This document shows, piece after piece, positions 16,145 to 26,087 of a stretch of DNA of 64,000 nucleotides. Below the pieces are notes generated by a model. The model was not told the origin of the DNA. It saw nothing but the letters and a program-made list of their open reading frames with translations, and did no database searches. Numbering within the stretch: position 1 is the stretch's first letter; each line of letters begins with the position of its first letter. Origin of the DNA: Idiomarina aquatica. Lineage in GTDB: Bacteria > Pseudomonadota > Gammaproteobacteria > Enterobacterales > Alteromonadaceae. The translations under genes were made by a program, and so were the position numbers. The stretch spans positions 237,594 to 301,593 of the forward strand of contig NZ_PIPS01000004.1 in the NCBI RefSeq assembly GCF_003987185.1, read 5' to 3'.

Positions 16145-17281
16145 TCAATTACAACCGTTCAAATCAGCATTTTGTGCTTCGATTTCACTGAGGTATTTTG
16201 ACTGATGTTGACGAGCCAGCTTTAACGCCTTATTCGATGCCTGAAACGCACTTTCCGTGTCATCATTCATTGAATACACTGTAGCCAGACTGTCCCAAAG
16301 GATTTCTGACTGACCGAACACCTCGACGCCTTTCTCAAGGATCTCGGTGCCCCATTCCAACTTACCTTCATAGGCCGCTTTCAAACCATAAACATTGTAC
16401 TGATGCACCGACATGGGGAATTTGTAACCCATCGTCTTTTGATAATTGCCATAGTAAGCCTGTAACTGTTCCAGCGACTTAATTTCGATATTCGGCACAG
16501 CGTTGTAGCCGCGAAAAATTGATTTAAGCCCTTCAACGTTAGCAATCAATGGTGTGCTGTCGTGGGTTTCCTCAGGAAACTGCTGAGACTCCCAGTCAAA
16601 AACGCTTTCGGATTTTTCCGCTAGCACATTCATTAAACGCTGATAACCATCAGCCATTTCATTAGGCTCATTCGCCATGCTGACAAACCAGCGCACCGGC
16701 GACTTTTCTGCTTGTTGTTCTGCCGTCTTTATATCGTTGATAAGCGCAAAATCATCCCACCATAAACTTGGGCTCACCGATATTGACGCATTGATAAAAC
16801 CCGCATGATGAGTCGCCAGGTAACTGGTATAAAGTCCCGACAGCGAATGCCCGGTAAGCAGCGTATAAGGCGAAATTCGATACTGCTCTTTTAGCTTAGG
16901 CAACAGTTCGTCTTTCAAGAACCGCGTGTAAAGCTCAGCACCACCAGAGCGCCCCTCATAGCCTTCTAGTTCGGTATGAGTAAAGTGTTTTATGCGGCTT
17001 TTGGCACTCACCCCAACCACAATCATTTCCGGCACAATCGAAAACGTGCTTAAGAAATTAACGTTACCCGCAATGTGCTCGAATTGCGTCGAGCCGTCCA
17101 TGACCAGCATTACCGGATACTCAAAGCTGTCGGAGTGGTGATAGCTTTCTGGGAGTACAACACGTGCCGTGACGGTTTCGTTAATGAGTTTGGAGTCAAT
17201 CCGTAAGGTTTCTGCGGCTTGAGCTGAAGCGCAGAATAAAAAGACACATAAGAAGCTGAAGGCTTTCAGATAAATAGTCAT
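16145..17281 (-). CDS. Secreted alpha/beta hydrolase (esterase D/Fes-like) with C-terminal helical repeats
   Basis: Exported protein of 378 residues. A signal peptide spans residues 1-22 (cleavage near AQA-AE). An esterase-D-like alpha/beta hydrolase follows, with VMLVMDG, the nucleophile elbow GHSLSG (Ser146) and a late His in EETHDSTP; an acid residue is expected between. From about residue 280 a TPR-like helical region appears (LKAAYEGKLEWGTEILEKGV and following). Putative-esterase family members hydrolyse siderophore or acyl esters; the substrate here is unknown. No good ribosome site was seen. It is downstream of the PLD-helicase gene on the same strand with an 86-base gap, and is similarly A+T-rich. 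Confidence 0.82.
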   Translation of the reverse strand: MTIYLKAFSFLCVFLFCASAQAAETLRIDSKLINETVTARVVLPESYHHSDSFEYPVMLVMDGSTQFEHIAGNVNFLSTFSIVPEMIVVGVSAKSRIKHFTHTELEGYEGRSGGAELYTRFLKDELLPKLKEQYRISPYTLLTGHSLSGLYTSYLATHHAGFINASISVSPSLWWDDFALINDIKTAEQQAEKSPVRWFVSMANEPNEMADGYQRLMNVLAEKSESVFDWESQQFPEETHDSTPLIANVEGLKSIFRGYNAVPNIEIKSLEQLQAYYGNYQKTMGYKFPMSVHQYNVYGLKAAYEGKLEWGTEILEKGVEVFGQSEILWDSLATVYSMNDDTESAFQASNKALKLARQHQSKYLSEIEAQNADLNGCN

Positions 17282-17367
17282 TAGATCAGTGGGTTACGAA
17301 GTATTGTGTAAATTTTAGCACCATTTTAAAGACTAAAGCTAACCCTCTGGTCTTCTTTCACTCAACC

Positions 17368-20300
17368 TTATCGCAAAATATTAAACGATTGATAAAGCCT
17401 AGTAGGCAATTTGTTCTCGAGTTTCCAAGTCACATTCATAGGCCTTTCACCATGGCTGCTAATAAAAGTCACTGGCCCGCAGGCTTTATAAGCTGATTGC
17501 TTGTTTTCTCTAACAAAAAGCTGGAACTGCCAACCATTGGTGTTGCTCTCGATATAGCGACGCCCGGTAGGCGTATTTGGAGAAGCCGTATTCTGTGACT
17601 GCCAATGGAACTTCTCTCGACTGATCGCGTAGTCATTGTAGGCAACACCTTCGTGTACTGCGTCAGCTTTATCCAGCGTCACGAACAACAACTCAAGCTT
17701 TTTATCTTGAAAACGGAGTACGCCCTCTCGAAATACTCGACGTTCCTGCTCATTCAAAAAGCCAACTGCAGTCAAAATTTCACGTATTTGATAAGACGCA
17801 TGAAGTTTCAAAGGTGTATCTTCGAGCCCAGGCAAAGGCTCAAAAACATAGTTTGTTTTAGCATCTAATAAACGCGTAAGTTCATTGAGTTCAGTGAGAG
17901 CTTCAGGTTCCTGCTTCAAGGCTTCAATAAACTCAACACCGCTACCCACGCGCTCGTTCTGGTGATCAATTTGATAAGCCAACATTTGCGCGTATTGCTT
18001 ATCGATACTCGTCCAAGCGTCACTTAAATCGCCACTTGTCGCTTTTTGAATGAGTTGCAGATAATCAGAATCATCAATATGCAGTAGGCTCGTAAAGCGT
18101 TTGCTTAGGTAGGTTTCCTGCTCCGTCGCATCGCCAGCAATCAACTGAGCTGCACGCTTTAAATTGGTCCAGCCGGTTTTATTACCATTTCCACGGTAAA
18201 CATCCGTCAGTTCCAGCTGCTGTTCACTGATAAACTCTGATAACGAGACGTTATTGTTACCTTTTATTCGAGCGAAGTGGTTCAACTCATTGCGCAGTTG
18301 ATCCCAACGCTGATTGATCGCCTGACGCAGGCTTCCCAATATCGATTCACGCGCTTCCTTTTGAAGCTGCAAGTAGCAACCACTTGGTAACTTGCCAAAA
18401 CCATTATTCACACCGTCGTAAACTTCTTTACGGGTTAATCCTGTTATTGCACTGTACAGCACATCAAAACGAAAGCCCGCTCGATGTTGGCCGATAAAAT
18501 CGAGTACTAAACAACTTTCCTTTTCTGGGTGGAGGCGAAGCCCTCGACCAATTTGTTGCTGAAACAGCGTGACGCTTTGCGTTGGTCTTAATAGCAACAG
18601 TGTGTCGACAAAAGGCAAATCAACACCTTCGTTGTATAGATCGACCGTAACTAGCACGTTAATTTCTTTATTCGCTAATTTTCTCGGCAGAGACACCCGT
18701 TCCTCACGTGAGCTTTCCCCATAAATCAATGCCGCTGGAATATTCGCTTCGTTAAACTTTTTGGCCATAAAACGCGCGTGATCAACGTCGACACAGAAAG
18801 CCAGCGCGCGAGATTCTTTTATATTGTTAACGACTTCATCCCAAGCCCTCACCACGTTACGTGCACGAGCATCATTCGCAGAGAGGATGTCGTGAAGGTC
18901 GCTACGGCCATCGCCATTTTTCCAGTTAACGTTCCGGTAATCCTGGCCGTCGTCACACGCATAGTATTCAAATGGTGCAAGTAGCTGCTGATCAAGCGCA
19001 TTCCATAAACGCATTTGTACCGATGGCGAACCATCGGGACGAGCATCAAAATAGGCTAAAATATTTTTATTATCTGCTCGTTCAGGTGTAGCCGTCAGAC
19101 CCAACAAATATTTAGGCTTTGCGCGTGAAACAACCTCATCAAAACTTTGCGCCGCTATGTGGTGGCATTCATCAACCACTACAACGTGCCAGTGATTTTC
19201 AGGGTAACGCTCTAACAGCTTTTGCGAACGAACACTCTGCACCGTCGCAAACACATGATCATATTGCTTAGGTTCGTGACGCCCTGTCAGCAAGTCGCCA
19301 AAGTTTGCGTCTTTTAGAATTTGTCGATATGTAGTCAGCGACTGGCTTAAAATTTCCTCGCGGTGGGCGATAAAAAGTAGTCGCGGCTGTCCTTTTTCCC
19401 GCTCACAAATACGTCGGTAGTCAAAGGCGGCCATAACGGTTTTCCCAGTGCCCGTTGCCGCTACCAGTAGGTTTTTAAAGCGCCCGTGGGCACGCTCATT
19501 ATCTAGCTGTTCAAGAATGTCCGCCTGGAACGGTTTGGGTGTGATATCGAAGAAGGTTGTAGTGACATGCTCAGGTAAAGCTCTCCCACCAGACTCCCGG
19601 CTTAACGCATCTCTCAATGCCGCGACATGTTGACTGTCGTTCGGATCATACGGTTGGAACTCACCGTCTTCCCACAACGTTTCAAAATGTGCTTTGGCAC
19701 GTTCATACAAGTTTTGTTGCCCGTGTTCGGTAAACTTAACCGTCCACTCCAAGCCTCCCATTAAAGCTGCACCCGATAAATTCGCACTACCAACATAAGC
19801 ACTGCCGAACCCGGTTTTTCGCTCAAACATCCAAGCTTTCGCATGCAGTCGCGTTCGGCGCCCATCTAATGATACGCGCACCTCACAATTCGGGAGTCGG
19901 GCTAACATATCCAACGCATTTTTCTCTGTTGCGCCAATGTAAGTTGTCGTCAGCACTCGAATGGATGTTTTACTATGGCCATCAGCATCGGCTGCGGTAA
20001 TTTGCTTTAGTATGTCGTAAATTTTCCGAACACCAGAAACCGTGATAAAACTCACTAAAATATCGACGTGATCACAGCTAGAGAGCTCTGAGATTAATTC
20101 GTTGAGTAACGCTGGTGAGTCTTTGCCCGCAGTAAATAGCCACGGCTGCGATAAGCCAATTTGAGGCAAGTCGGGCTGCTCGCCTTGGCGATAAATCGAG
20201 CGTAACACCTTTGGTGGTGCAGCGATTTCGTCGATAAGTGCTTCTGCAGTATTCTCTTTTAGCTGCTGCCGCGCGTACTTGAGTAGATTATTCAATAAGT

Positions 20301-20526
20301 CGACTTGAGCCAAAAGCTTATCGTTATCTGAAAGCCTTTCACCCTCACCGACGGCTGCTAGTAACTGAGATAACTGATCGGTTAAGGCGTCCACTAATCG
20401 TTCATGACTACGTTCAACATTTAGGTTTTCTAGATCAGCAACGAGATTTTCATCCTGAGTTGAAAGCTCTTGTTTAACTGCTGAGGTTTGCAGCAAATCA
20501 TAGAGGCCTCGGTGCAAGTCAGACAC
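17368..20526 (-). CDS. PLD-nuclease-like / superfamily II helicase / DUF3427 protein
   Basis: Large protein of 1,052 residues. Residues about 130-290 form a phospholipase-D-type nuclease module with His228-x-Lys230 and GSANLSG at 246-252; only one such motif is obvious, so dimerisation or degeneracy is possible. Residues about 325-700 are a DEAD/DEAH (ResIII-type) helicase: Walker A ATGTGKT 357-363, DECH 452-455, TAT 478-480, and motif VI in QQIGRGLRL. The rest is a DUF3427-type tail. The GTG start has GGGAGG at five bases and overlaps the recD stop by 8 bases, so it is translationally coupled to recBCD. Sampled lines are 42-47% G+C against 55-60% in recB, recC and recD. Such proteins are suspected defence or DNA-processing helicases; the function is unproven. 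Confidence 0.88.
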   Translation of the reverse strand: MSDLHRGLYDLLQTSAVKQELSTQDENLVADLENLNVERSHERLVDALTDQLSQLLAAVGEGERLSDNDKLLAQVDLLNNLLKYARQQLKENTAEALIDEIAAPPKVLRSIYRQGEQPDLPQIGLSQPWLFTAGKDSPALLNELISELSSCDHVDILVSFITVSGVRKIYDILKQITAADADGHSKTSIRVLTTTYIGATEKNALDMLARLPNCEVRVSLDGRRTRLHAKAWMFERKTGFGSAYVGSANLSGAALMGGLEWTVKFTEHGQQNLYERAKAHFETLWEDGEFQPYDPNDSQHVAALRDALSRESGGRALPEHVTTTFFDITPKPFQADILEQLDNERAHGRFKNLLVAATGTGKTVMAAFDYRRICEREKGQPRLLFIAHREEILSQSLTTYRQILKDANFGDLLTGRHEPKQYDHVFATVQSVRSQKLLERYPENHWHVVVVDECHHIAAQSFDEVVSRAKPKYLLGLTATPERADNKNILAYFDARPDGSPSVQMRLWNALDQQLLAPFEYYACDDGQDYRNVNWKNGDGRSDLHDILSANDARARNVVRAWDEVVNNIKESRALAFCVDVDHARFMAKKFNEANIPAALIYGESSREERVSLPRKLANKEINVLVTVDLYNEGVDLPFVDTLLLLRPTQSVTLFQQQIGRGLRLHPEKESCLVLDFIGQHRAGFRFDVLYSAITGLTRKEVYDGVNNGFGKLPSGCYLQLQKEARESILGSLRQAINQRWDQLRNELNHFARIKGNNNVSLSEFISEQQLELTDVYRGNGNKTGWTNLKRAAQLIAGDATEQETYLSKRFTSLLHIDDSDYLQLIQKATSGDLSDAWTSIDKQYAQMLAYQIDHQNERVGSGVEFIEALKQEPEALTELNELTRLLDAKTNYVFEPLPGLEDTPLKLHASYQIREILTAVGFLNEQERRVFREGVLRFQDKKLELLFVTLDKADAVHEGVAYNDYAISREKFHWQSQNTASPNTPTGRRYIESNTNGWQFQLFVRENKQSAYKACGPVTFISSHGERPMNVTWKLENKLPTRLYQSFNILR

Positions 20527-22423
20527 GCTTGCCTCCCTGACTGAATAGGTTATTCCCCACCAAACTCAACCGTTCTTTTGCCCGGGTGATACCGGTGTAC
20601 AGGAGCTCTTTGCTCATCACCGGTGTGTCGTGGTCGGGCAACACCATCACGGTGTGTTTGAACTCGGAGCCCTGCGATTTATGCACGGTCATGGCGTAAA
20701 CGGTTTCGATATGGGTTAAGCGGCTGGGGAGCACCCAGCGAATGCCGCTTTTACCGGTCTGCGTGTTGTCGCTGTCGTCGGGGAAGGCAACCCGCAAATG
20801 TCCGTGTTCCGGGTCGGCAAAAGCGATTCCGATATCGCCGTTGTTTAGTTTTAATCCGTAGTCGTTCTTGGTCACCATTACCGGGCGCCCGTCGTACCAA
20901 CTGTTGGCGTTCACACCCAGTATTTCACCAACCTTCTGGTTTACTGCTTTCATTCCCCACGGCCCTTCACGCAGCGCTGTGAGTATCTGGAACTGGGTAT
21001 TGGCGTCCAGCGTGGCTTTTACATAGTCGTCAAAGCTGTCGAAATCGTCACGCCGCAGTCGCGGTATTCCGTCTCGTACTAATTGTTTAAATTCCGGTGC
21101 ATCAAGGCTGTCTATGTCGAGCACCCGAACCGGGTAATCAGACTCGGCTCGACCCGCCTTCGCCAGCTCTTCAGTAATTTGTTCCTGTTGCTGATAGTTT
21201 ATGGCGTTTGCCAAATCGGCAATCGGCCCAAAGAAACGCCGGCTTTCACGCAACATCACGACATGCTGTAAACGTTGCGGACCGTCCGCATCGATAAACT
21301 CCCGAGGCAATGACGGACTCTGCGCCACCCGCTCCAGCCAACTGACAGTAGAGGGATGGTAATGACCCTGATCCGCTCCGGCACACAGATTACCCAGCAC
21401 CGCACCGGCTTCTACCGACGCAAGCTGATCTTTATCTCCGATTAACACTAATCGTGCGTGCTTTGGCGTAGCCTTAAGCAGCGCCACCATCATTTCGATG
21501 TCCATCATCGAGGCTTCATCAACAATGACCACGTCGGTGCGCAGTGGATTGCGCTCGTTATGCTTAAACTGGCGCGAGTTGGGCATTACTCCGAGGAGTC
21601 GGTGCAGTGTCTTGCCGTTTGGCGTAATCGCGTCAAACGCTGCCGTTAAACTGGCCAGCGCGGAGGTGTCTTTGAGGCTTTTCAGTTCGGCTTCGATCGA
21701 CTCTCGCAAACGAGCGGCCGCTTTACCGGTCGGCGCGGCCAGTGAAATCCGCAGTGGTGGCAGCCCCAGTTTTAAGGTTTGATGTTGCAGAGCGGTCAGC
21801 AAACGCACAACAGTATAGGTTTTACCAGTACCTGGCCCGCCGGTCAGAACGCTAAACCGGTGTTTAACGGTATTAGCACAGGCCAGCCGTTGCCAATTAA
21901 TTTTATCGTCGGCGGAGGACGCAAACAGCAGCGCCAGTGTCTGTTGCAACAATTCTTCGTTGACCACCGGCTCATCGTCCATGCGCTGCTTCAAATCTGC
22001 CTCGATAAAGCGCTCATAAAGATAGTAACGGCGCAGATAAAGCTGATCATTTATCAGCACCAAAGGCTGCTGACCTTCTCCTGTCGTATCGACGCAGAGT
22101 GTCGACTCAAGCACACTGGGTTCGGCCTTTGGCCAGCACTGCTCTAACAGCTCTGCGGGTGTGACGCAGTCGCCGGCGGTGTTGTTAACCGGCGGCAAGG
22201 CGAGCGTATGATTGGGGTTTTCAGCCAGGGCGTTCAAGTGCAACACGGTATGGCCGCGCCCGACCTGATGGGATGCAAATAAGGAGGCTAAGAGCACTGC
22301 CGGATTTTGCTCTCCGGCTTGCTGCAACAGCTCGACCAAAGCGACATCAATCGACCGGATCCAGTTGGCATCGCGCCATTGCTGTAGCGCATCTTCCAGC
22401 GTCGGTACCAATGTATCAGTCAT
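20519..22423 (-). CDS. recD: Exodeoxyribonuclease V alpha chain RecD
   Basis: 5'-3' superfamily I helicase subunit of RecBCD, 634 residues. The helicase core starts with Walker A GGPGTGKT near residue 195, Walker B is VVIVDEASMMD, and the C-terminal UvrD-like motif is TVHKSQGSEF followed by YTGITRAKERL. The ATG has AGGAGG at six bases and overlaps the recB stop by 8 bases; the stop in turn overlaps the start of the PLD-helicase gene. It works with RecB and RecC to unwind and resect double-strand ends and to load RecA after Chi. Confidence 0.95.
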   Translation of the reverse strand: MTDTLVPTLEDALQQWRDANWIRSIDVALVELLQQAGEQNPAVLLASLFASHQVGRGHTVLHLNALAENPNHTLALPPVNNTAGDCVTPAELLEQCWPKAEPSVLESTLCVDTTGEGQQPLVLINDQLYLRRYYLYERFIEADLKQRMDDEPVVNEELLQQTLALLFASSADDKINWQRLACANTVKHRFSVLTGGPGTGKTYTVVRLLTALQHQTLKLGLPPLRISLAAPTGKAAARLRESIEAELKSLKDTSALASLTAAFDAITPNGKTLHRLLGVMPNSRQFKHNERNPLRTDVVIVDEASMMDIEMMVALLKATPKHARLVLIGDKDQLASVEAGAVLGNLCAGADQGHYHPSTVSWLERVAQSPSLPREFIDADGPQRLQHVVMLRESRRFFGPIADLANAINYQQQEQITEELAKAGRAESDYPVRVLDIDSLDAPEFKQLVRDGIPRLRRDDFDSFDDYVKATLDANTQFQILTALREGPWGMKAVNQKVGEILGVNANSWYDGRPVMVTKNDYGLKLNNGDIGIAFADPEHGHLRVAFPDDSDNTQTGKSGIRWVLPSRLTHIETVYAMTVHKSQGSEFKHTVMVLPDHDTPVMSKELLYTGITRAKERLSLVGNNLFSQGGKRV

Positions 22424-25400
22424 GACTCACCTCCTGGCCGGCAAACAACTCATCTAAGGCTTCAATTAATGCCCGCGCGGGGCGGTCAAAGAAGGCACCG
22501 GCAGTGGCTGCGCGATGCCCCCGCAAAAACAGATATACGGCACCGCCGACATGGGTGTCGTAATCGTATTCCTCACCGATACGGGCTTTTAGTAGCCGGT
22601 GCAACGCCAGTGTGTAAATGACGTACTGAAGATCGTAACGGCTGCTGAGTATTTTCTCGCGCATCGCTTCCAGGCTATAGGCATTATCGTCTTCACCCAG
22701 CCAGTTCGATTTGTAGTCGGCAACGTAATAGCGTCCGTTATGCTCAAATACCAGATCAATAAAGCCTTTTAGCATGCCGTTGATGCGGTTGTTATCCAGC
22801 GCCGGTCGGTTAAAGCCGGGCTGAATAAACTGGCTAACCAACTTGTCCAGTTGCAACGTGCTCACACTGTCGGCGCCGAACCAGAATTCCGGTTCCGCTT
22901 TATAAGTACGCAATTGTTGCAGACTCACTGTATGAGCGTCACCATCAATGGCAAAGGGCTGCTGTAAATAGGCGGCAAGCCACGCGTCAAGGCTGTCGGT
23001 ATGCGCCCGCCAATATTCAGTAACACAAAAACGATCGATCAGGGCACGACGCGCCGTTGCATCGGTCGCAACGTGATCAAAGCCGAGCTTGGCAGACTCC
23101 TCCAACAGGTTGTGCAAGAAGGTTCCCGGCCCCGCACCTTTCGGCAGATGATGAATACTGTCGGCGCTCGGCTGACTGACGCTGGCTGGCGTCTCGCGTT
23201 CTTCCTCTTCACGCTCATCACGTTGGTTCATTTCGTCCGGAGTTTGCGGCGCCGGTATAGGGCCTGCTGCTGAACTACTGTGAGACAGGGCGCTATAACT
23301 CGCCACCCACCAATGCTCCATTCGGCGCCCCGGCGGCATCTGCCGCGCACTCAATTCCGCCATGCCCTCCTGGCTGACCATTACCTGTACTTTGGGTTCA
23401 TCTTCAGTCAGGTGCGTTACCGCCGTGTGTGGGCTTTGCTGCCAGTGCTGGTTAACGACCTGATACAATGGCTCGCTGATCGGGGCGCCGCCATTGAGCA
23501 AGTAGAACAACGGATTAACGTTGTGGTCTTTGGTTTTCTCCAGCGCAATAAACGTGGCGTACTGCGCGCGGGTAACGGCAACATAGATTTTGCGAATGTC
23601 CTCCGCCAGAATTTCATCACTCAACCGCTGTTTACCGTCGCCTTCAGCAGTCCACAGCGTCTGCAGTTCACCGTTTTCATCGTGATAACTGGCCGGCGTT
23701 TTTATCCGGTGACTGTCCGGCTTGGTGTAGGCAACAAATGGCATAAACACCAACGGATATTGAAGACCTTTCGACTTATGGATGGTGACAATTTTTATTA
23801 ACGCATCGTCACTTTCCAGCCGGAGTTGCTGCTCATCGGCCTGCGTGCGGCTGTTGGCTTGGTAGCCATGACGTTCATTGATCTGCTCGGCAAAATAATT
23901 GACGAGCGCCGGCATACCATCCAGCAGCAGGCTTTGCTGTTGCAACAATTCCGCAATATGAAGAACATCCGCCAACTGCCTTTCACCATTAATGCGGTCG
24001 GCCAGCAACCGTGCAGGAATGTGAAAATCGTGCAACAAGCGGTGCAACATGGCCAACAGCCCCTGACGCTGCCACTGCTCATGGTAACTCAGAAATTGTT
24101 CAACACGTTGCTCCCATTCCTGCTCATCACTGTGGATAAAGTTCAACTCACTAAAGGATAAATCCACAAGCTGCGAAGCTAATGCGCTACGAATACGGTC
24201 TGGATTACGCGGTTCGGCACAGGCGCTGACCAGATAAAACAAGTCTTTAGCCACTCGCTGAGCAAACACGGATTCCCGATCTGACAAATATACACTTTTC
24301 AGGCCGCGCTCATGCAGCGCTCTTTTTATCGTATTGGCTTCATTAAAATTATTCACCAATACCGCGATATCGCCGGCCTTAACGCGTTCAACCAAGGCAT
24401 CATCGGCGTCGTAATAGCCGGCCTGCGGATCATTAAGCAATTGCGCTATCATGTTGGCATGATGATTTGCCGCGGCATTAAAGAGCGTGTCTTTGTTACG
24501 CTTTTCCTCATTCGACACCGACCAGAGTAATGCCGGCGCGGTTTTTAACTGCGACGACAGCAAACAGTGTTTAAAGGTTCTTTTCAGACCATTAGCGGCC
24601 ACGGAGTAAAACGGTAACTCGTTGTCTTGCTCGGTTTTGAATAAAAACGCGCCGCGGGGTTGCTGCTCAGCTTTTTCAAACAACGCATTAACACTGTCCA
24701 CCATGGCCTGTGATGACCGAAAGTTTTTCGCCAGATTATAATGGCGGCCGGCTGTATCACGACGTGCTTTAAGGTAAGTAAAAATATCCGCGTTACGAAA
24801 ACTGTAAATGGCCTGTTTCGGGTCTCCGATGAGGAAAATACCCGTTTCAGGATAGGGCTCCGCCAACCGATAGATGCGGTTAAATATCTCATACTGGACC
24901 GGGTCGGTGTCCTGGAACTCATCCACCATGGCCACGGGGTACTGCGCCCGAATGGCACTGGCAAGCGCCTCACCGCTTGGCCCTTTCAGAGCATCCCGCA
25001 AGCGCGTCAGCATGTCATCATGGCCCATTTCAGCCCGTTGTCGTTGCAACTCTGCAAAGCGTTCGTTAACCCAGTTAGCCGCGTGTTGTTTAACGGCAGC
25101 CAACTCCTGTTGTTGCTGTGCTTTACTTGCGTTAATTTGCTCAATAAATTGCGACAACCGTTGCCACTGCGGCTGCATACCGCCGAGTTTCTTCTCGGCA
25201 AAACTTGTCAGCTCCGCCGTCGAGATGTTTTTGCGGTTGGCGTCGGTAAACAGCTTGTCGTCGATATCATCGCCTCGACACCAGTCGAGAAACTTCTGAA
25301 ATTGTCCAAGTTTGGTTTTTGTACCACTCACCTGAGCCGTTTTATCAACCAATTCAGCGAAGATCGGCTCAAACTCCTGTTTAATCGCAGCAATCCGTTG

Positions 25401-26087
25401 TCTATGCCCTTGTTCCGATTGATTCAATAACGACACCACATCGGCACTCGCCTGAACTGACCCCCCTTTGCCAGCACTCCGACTAAGCGCCAGCAACGCT
25501 TCCGGTGTATTGAAGGTCGCCAACAAGCGTTGCCCGCTGTCGGCATCGGCCGGGTAAATAAAACGCCGGAAGTAATCTTCCGCCGCCTGCAGTCGCAATG
25601 CCTCATCATCGGTTTCAACGCTCTGGCTGAACAAACTACCGCTGGCGAACGCATGCTCTTTTAGCATCGACTGACACCAGCCGTGAATGGTTTTGACCGC
25701 GGCTTCATCCATCGATTGACTGGCTAAATCCAGCAACCGAGCCAGATGCTTAAGATTATGACCCTGAGCAACACAGTCGTCGCGCAAACTGATGAGAAAG
25801 GGATCGTCTTTTATACTGTCCGGGTCGCGGAAATAGCTTGCAGCCTCAGCCAGACGTTCACGTATGCGATCACTCAGTTCTTCTGTTGCCGCTTTGGTGA
25901 ATGTCATCACTAAGATGTTTTTCGGCATCAGTTCCCGCGCAAAGGCGGTTTCTTCGCTACCATGGCCAATCACCAGCCGCACAAACAGCGCAGCGATCGT
26001 GTAGGTTTTTCCGGTTCCGGCACTGGCTTCAATCAGACGACTGCTGTACAACGGAAAATCCATCGGATTCGACAGTAAATGGCTCAT
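22416..26087 (-). CDS. recB: Exodeoxyribonuclease V beta chain RecB
   Basis: 3'-5' helicase and nuclease subunit of RecBCD, 1,223 residues. Walker A is EASAGTGKT at 20-28, the Walker B-like motif is AMVDEFQDTDP, and motif VI is YVAVTRAQY. The C-terminal nuclease carries the GTFLHNLLE helix, the metal-binding Asp in LVFEHNGRYYVADYKSNWLG, and the downstream QYVIYTLALHR motif. The start ATG shares one base with the recC stop (TGATG), with a GGAGGGCAGC ribosome site. Unlike E. coli, no ptrA gene lies between recC and recB. The length is close to the E. coli protein. Confidence 0.95.
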   Translation of the reverse strand: MSHLLSNPMDFPLYSSRLIEASAGTGKTYTIAALFVRLVIGHGSEETAFARELMPKNILVMTFTKAATEELSDRIRERLAEAASYFRDPDSIKDDPFLISLRDDCVAQGHNLKHLARLLDLASQSMDEAAVKTIHGWCQSMLKEHAFASGSLFSQSVETDDEALRLQAAEDYFRRFIYPADADSGQRLLATFNTPEALLALSRSAGKGGSVQASADVVSLLNQSEQGHRQRIAAIKQEFEPIFAELVDKTAQVSGTKTKLGQFQKFLDWCRGDDIDDKLFTDANRKNISTAELTSFAEKKLGGMQPQWQRLSQFIEQINASKAQQQQELAAVKQHAANWVNERFAELQRQRAEMGHDDMLTRLRDALKGPSGEALASAIRAQYPVAMVDEFQDTDPVQYEIFNRIYRLAEPYPETGIFLIGDPKQAIYSFRNADIFTYLKARRDTAGRHYNLAKNFRSSQAMVDSVNALFEKAEQQPRGAFLFKTEQDNELPFYSVAANGLKRTFKHCLLSSQLKTAPALLWSVSNEEKRNKDTLFNAAANHHANMIAQLLNDPQAGYYDADDALVERVKAGDIAVLVNNFNEANTIKRALHERGLKSVYLSDRESVFAQRVAKDLFYLVSACAEPRNPDRIRSALASQLVDLSFSELNFIHSDEQEWEQRVEQFLSYHEQWQRQGLLAMLHRLLHDFHIPARLLADRINGERQLADVLHIAELLQQQSLLLDGMPALVNYFAEQINERHGYQANSRTQADEQQLRLESDDALIKIVTIHKSKGLQYPLVFMPFVAYTKPDSHRIKTPASYHDENGELQTLWTAEGDGKQRLSDEILAEDIRKIYVAVTRAQYATFIALEKTKDHNVNPLFYLLNGGAPISEPLYQVVNQHWQQSPHTAVTHLTEDEPKVQVMVSQEGMAELSARQMPPGRRMEHWWVASYSALSHSSSAAGPIPAPQTPDEMNQRDEREEEERETPASVSQPSADSIHHLPKGAGPGTFLHNLLEESAKLGFDHVATDATARRALIDRFCVTEYWRAHTDSLDAWLAAYLQQPFAIDGDAHTVSLQQLRTYKAEPEFWFGADSVSTLQLDKLVSQFIQPGFNRPALDNNRINGMLKGFIDLVFEHNGRYYVADYKSNWLGEDDNAYSLEAMREKILSSRYDLQYVIYTLALHRLLKARIGEEYDYDTHVGGAVYLFLRGHRAATAGAFFDRPARALIEALDELFAGQEVSHD

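Noticed and set aside
24741..25430. A 229-codon open frame antisense to recB
   Set aside because: It mirrors the codon pattern of recB, has no ribosome site and resembles no family; long antisense frames are common in such genes.
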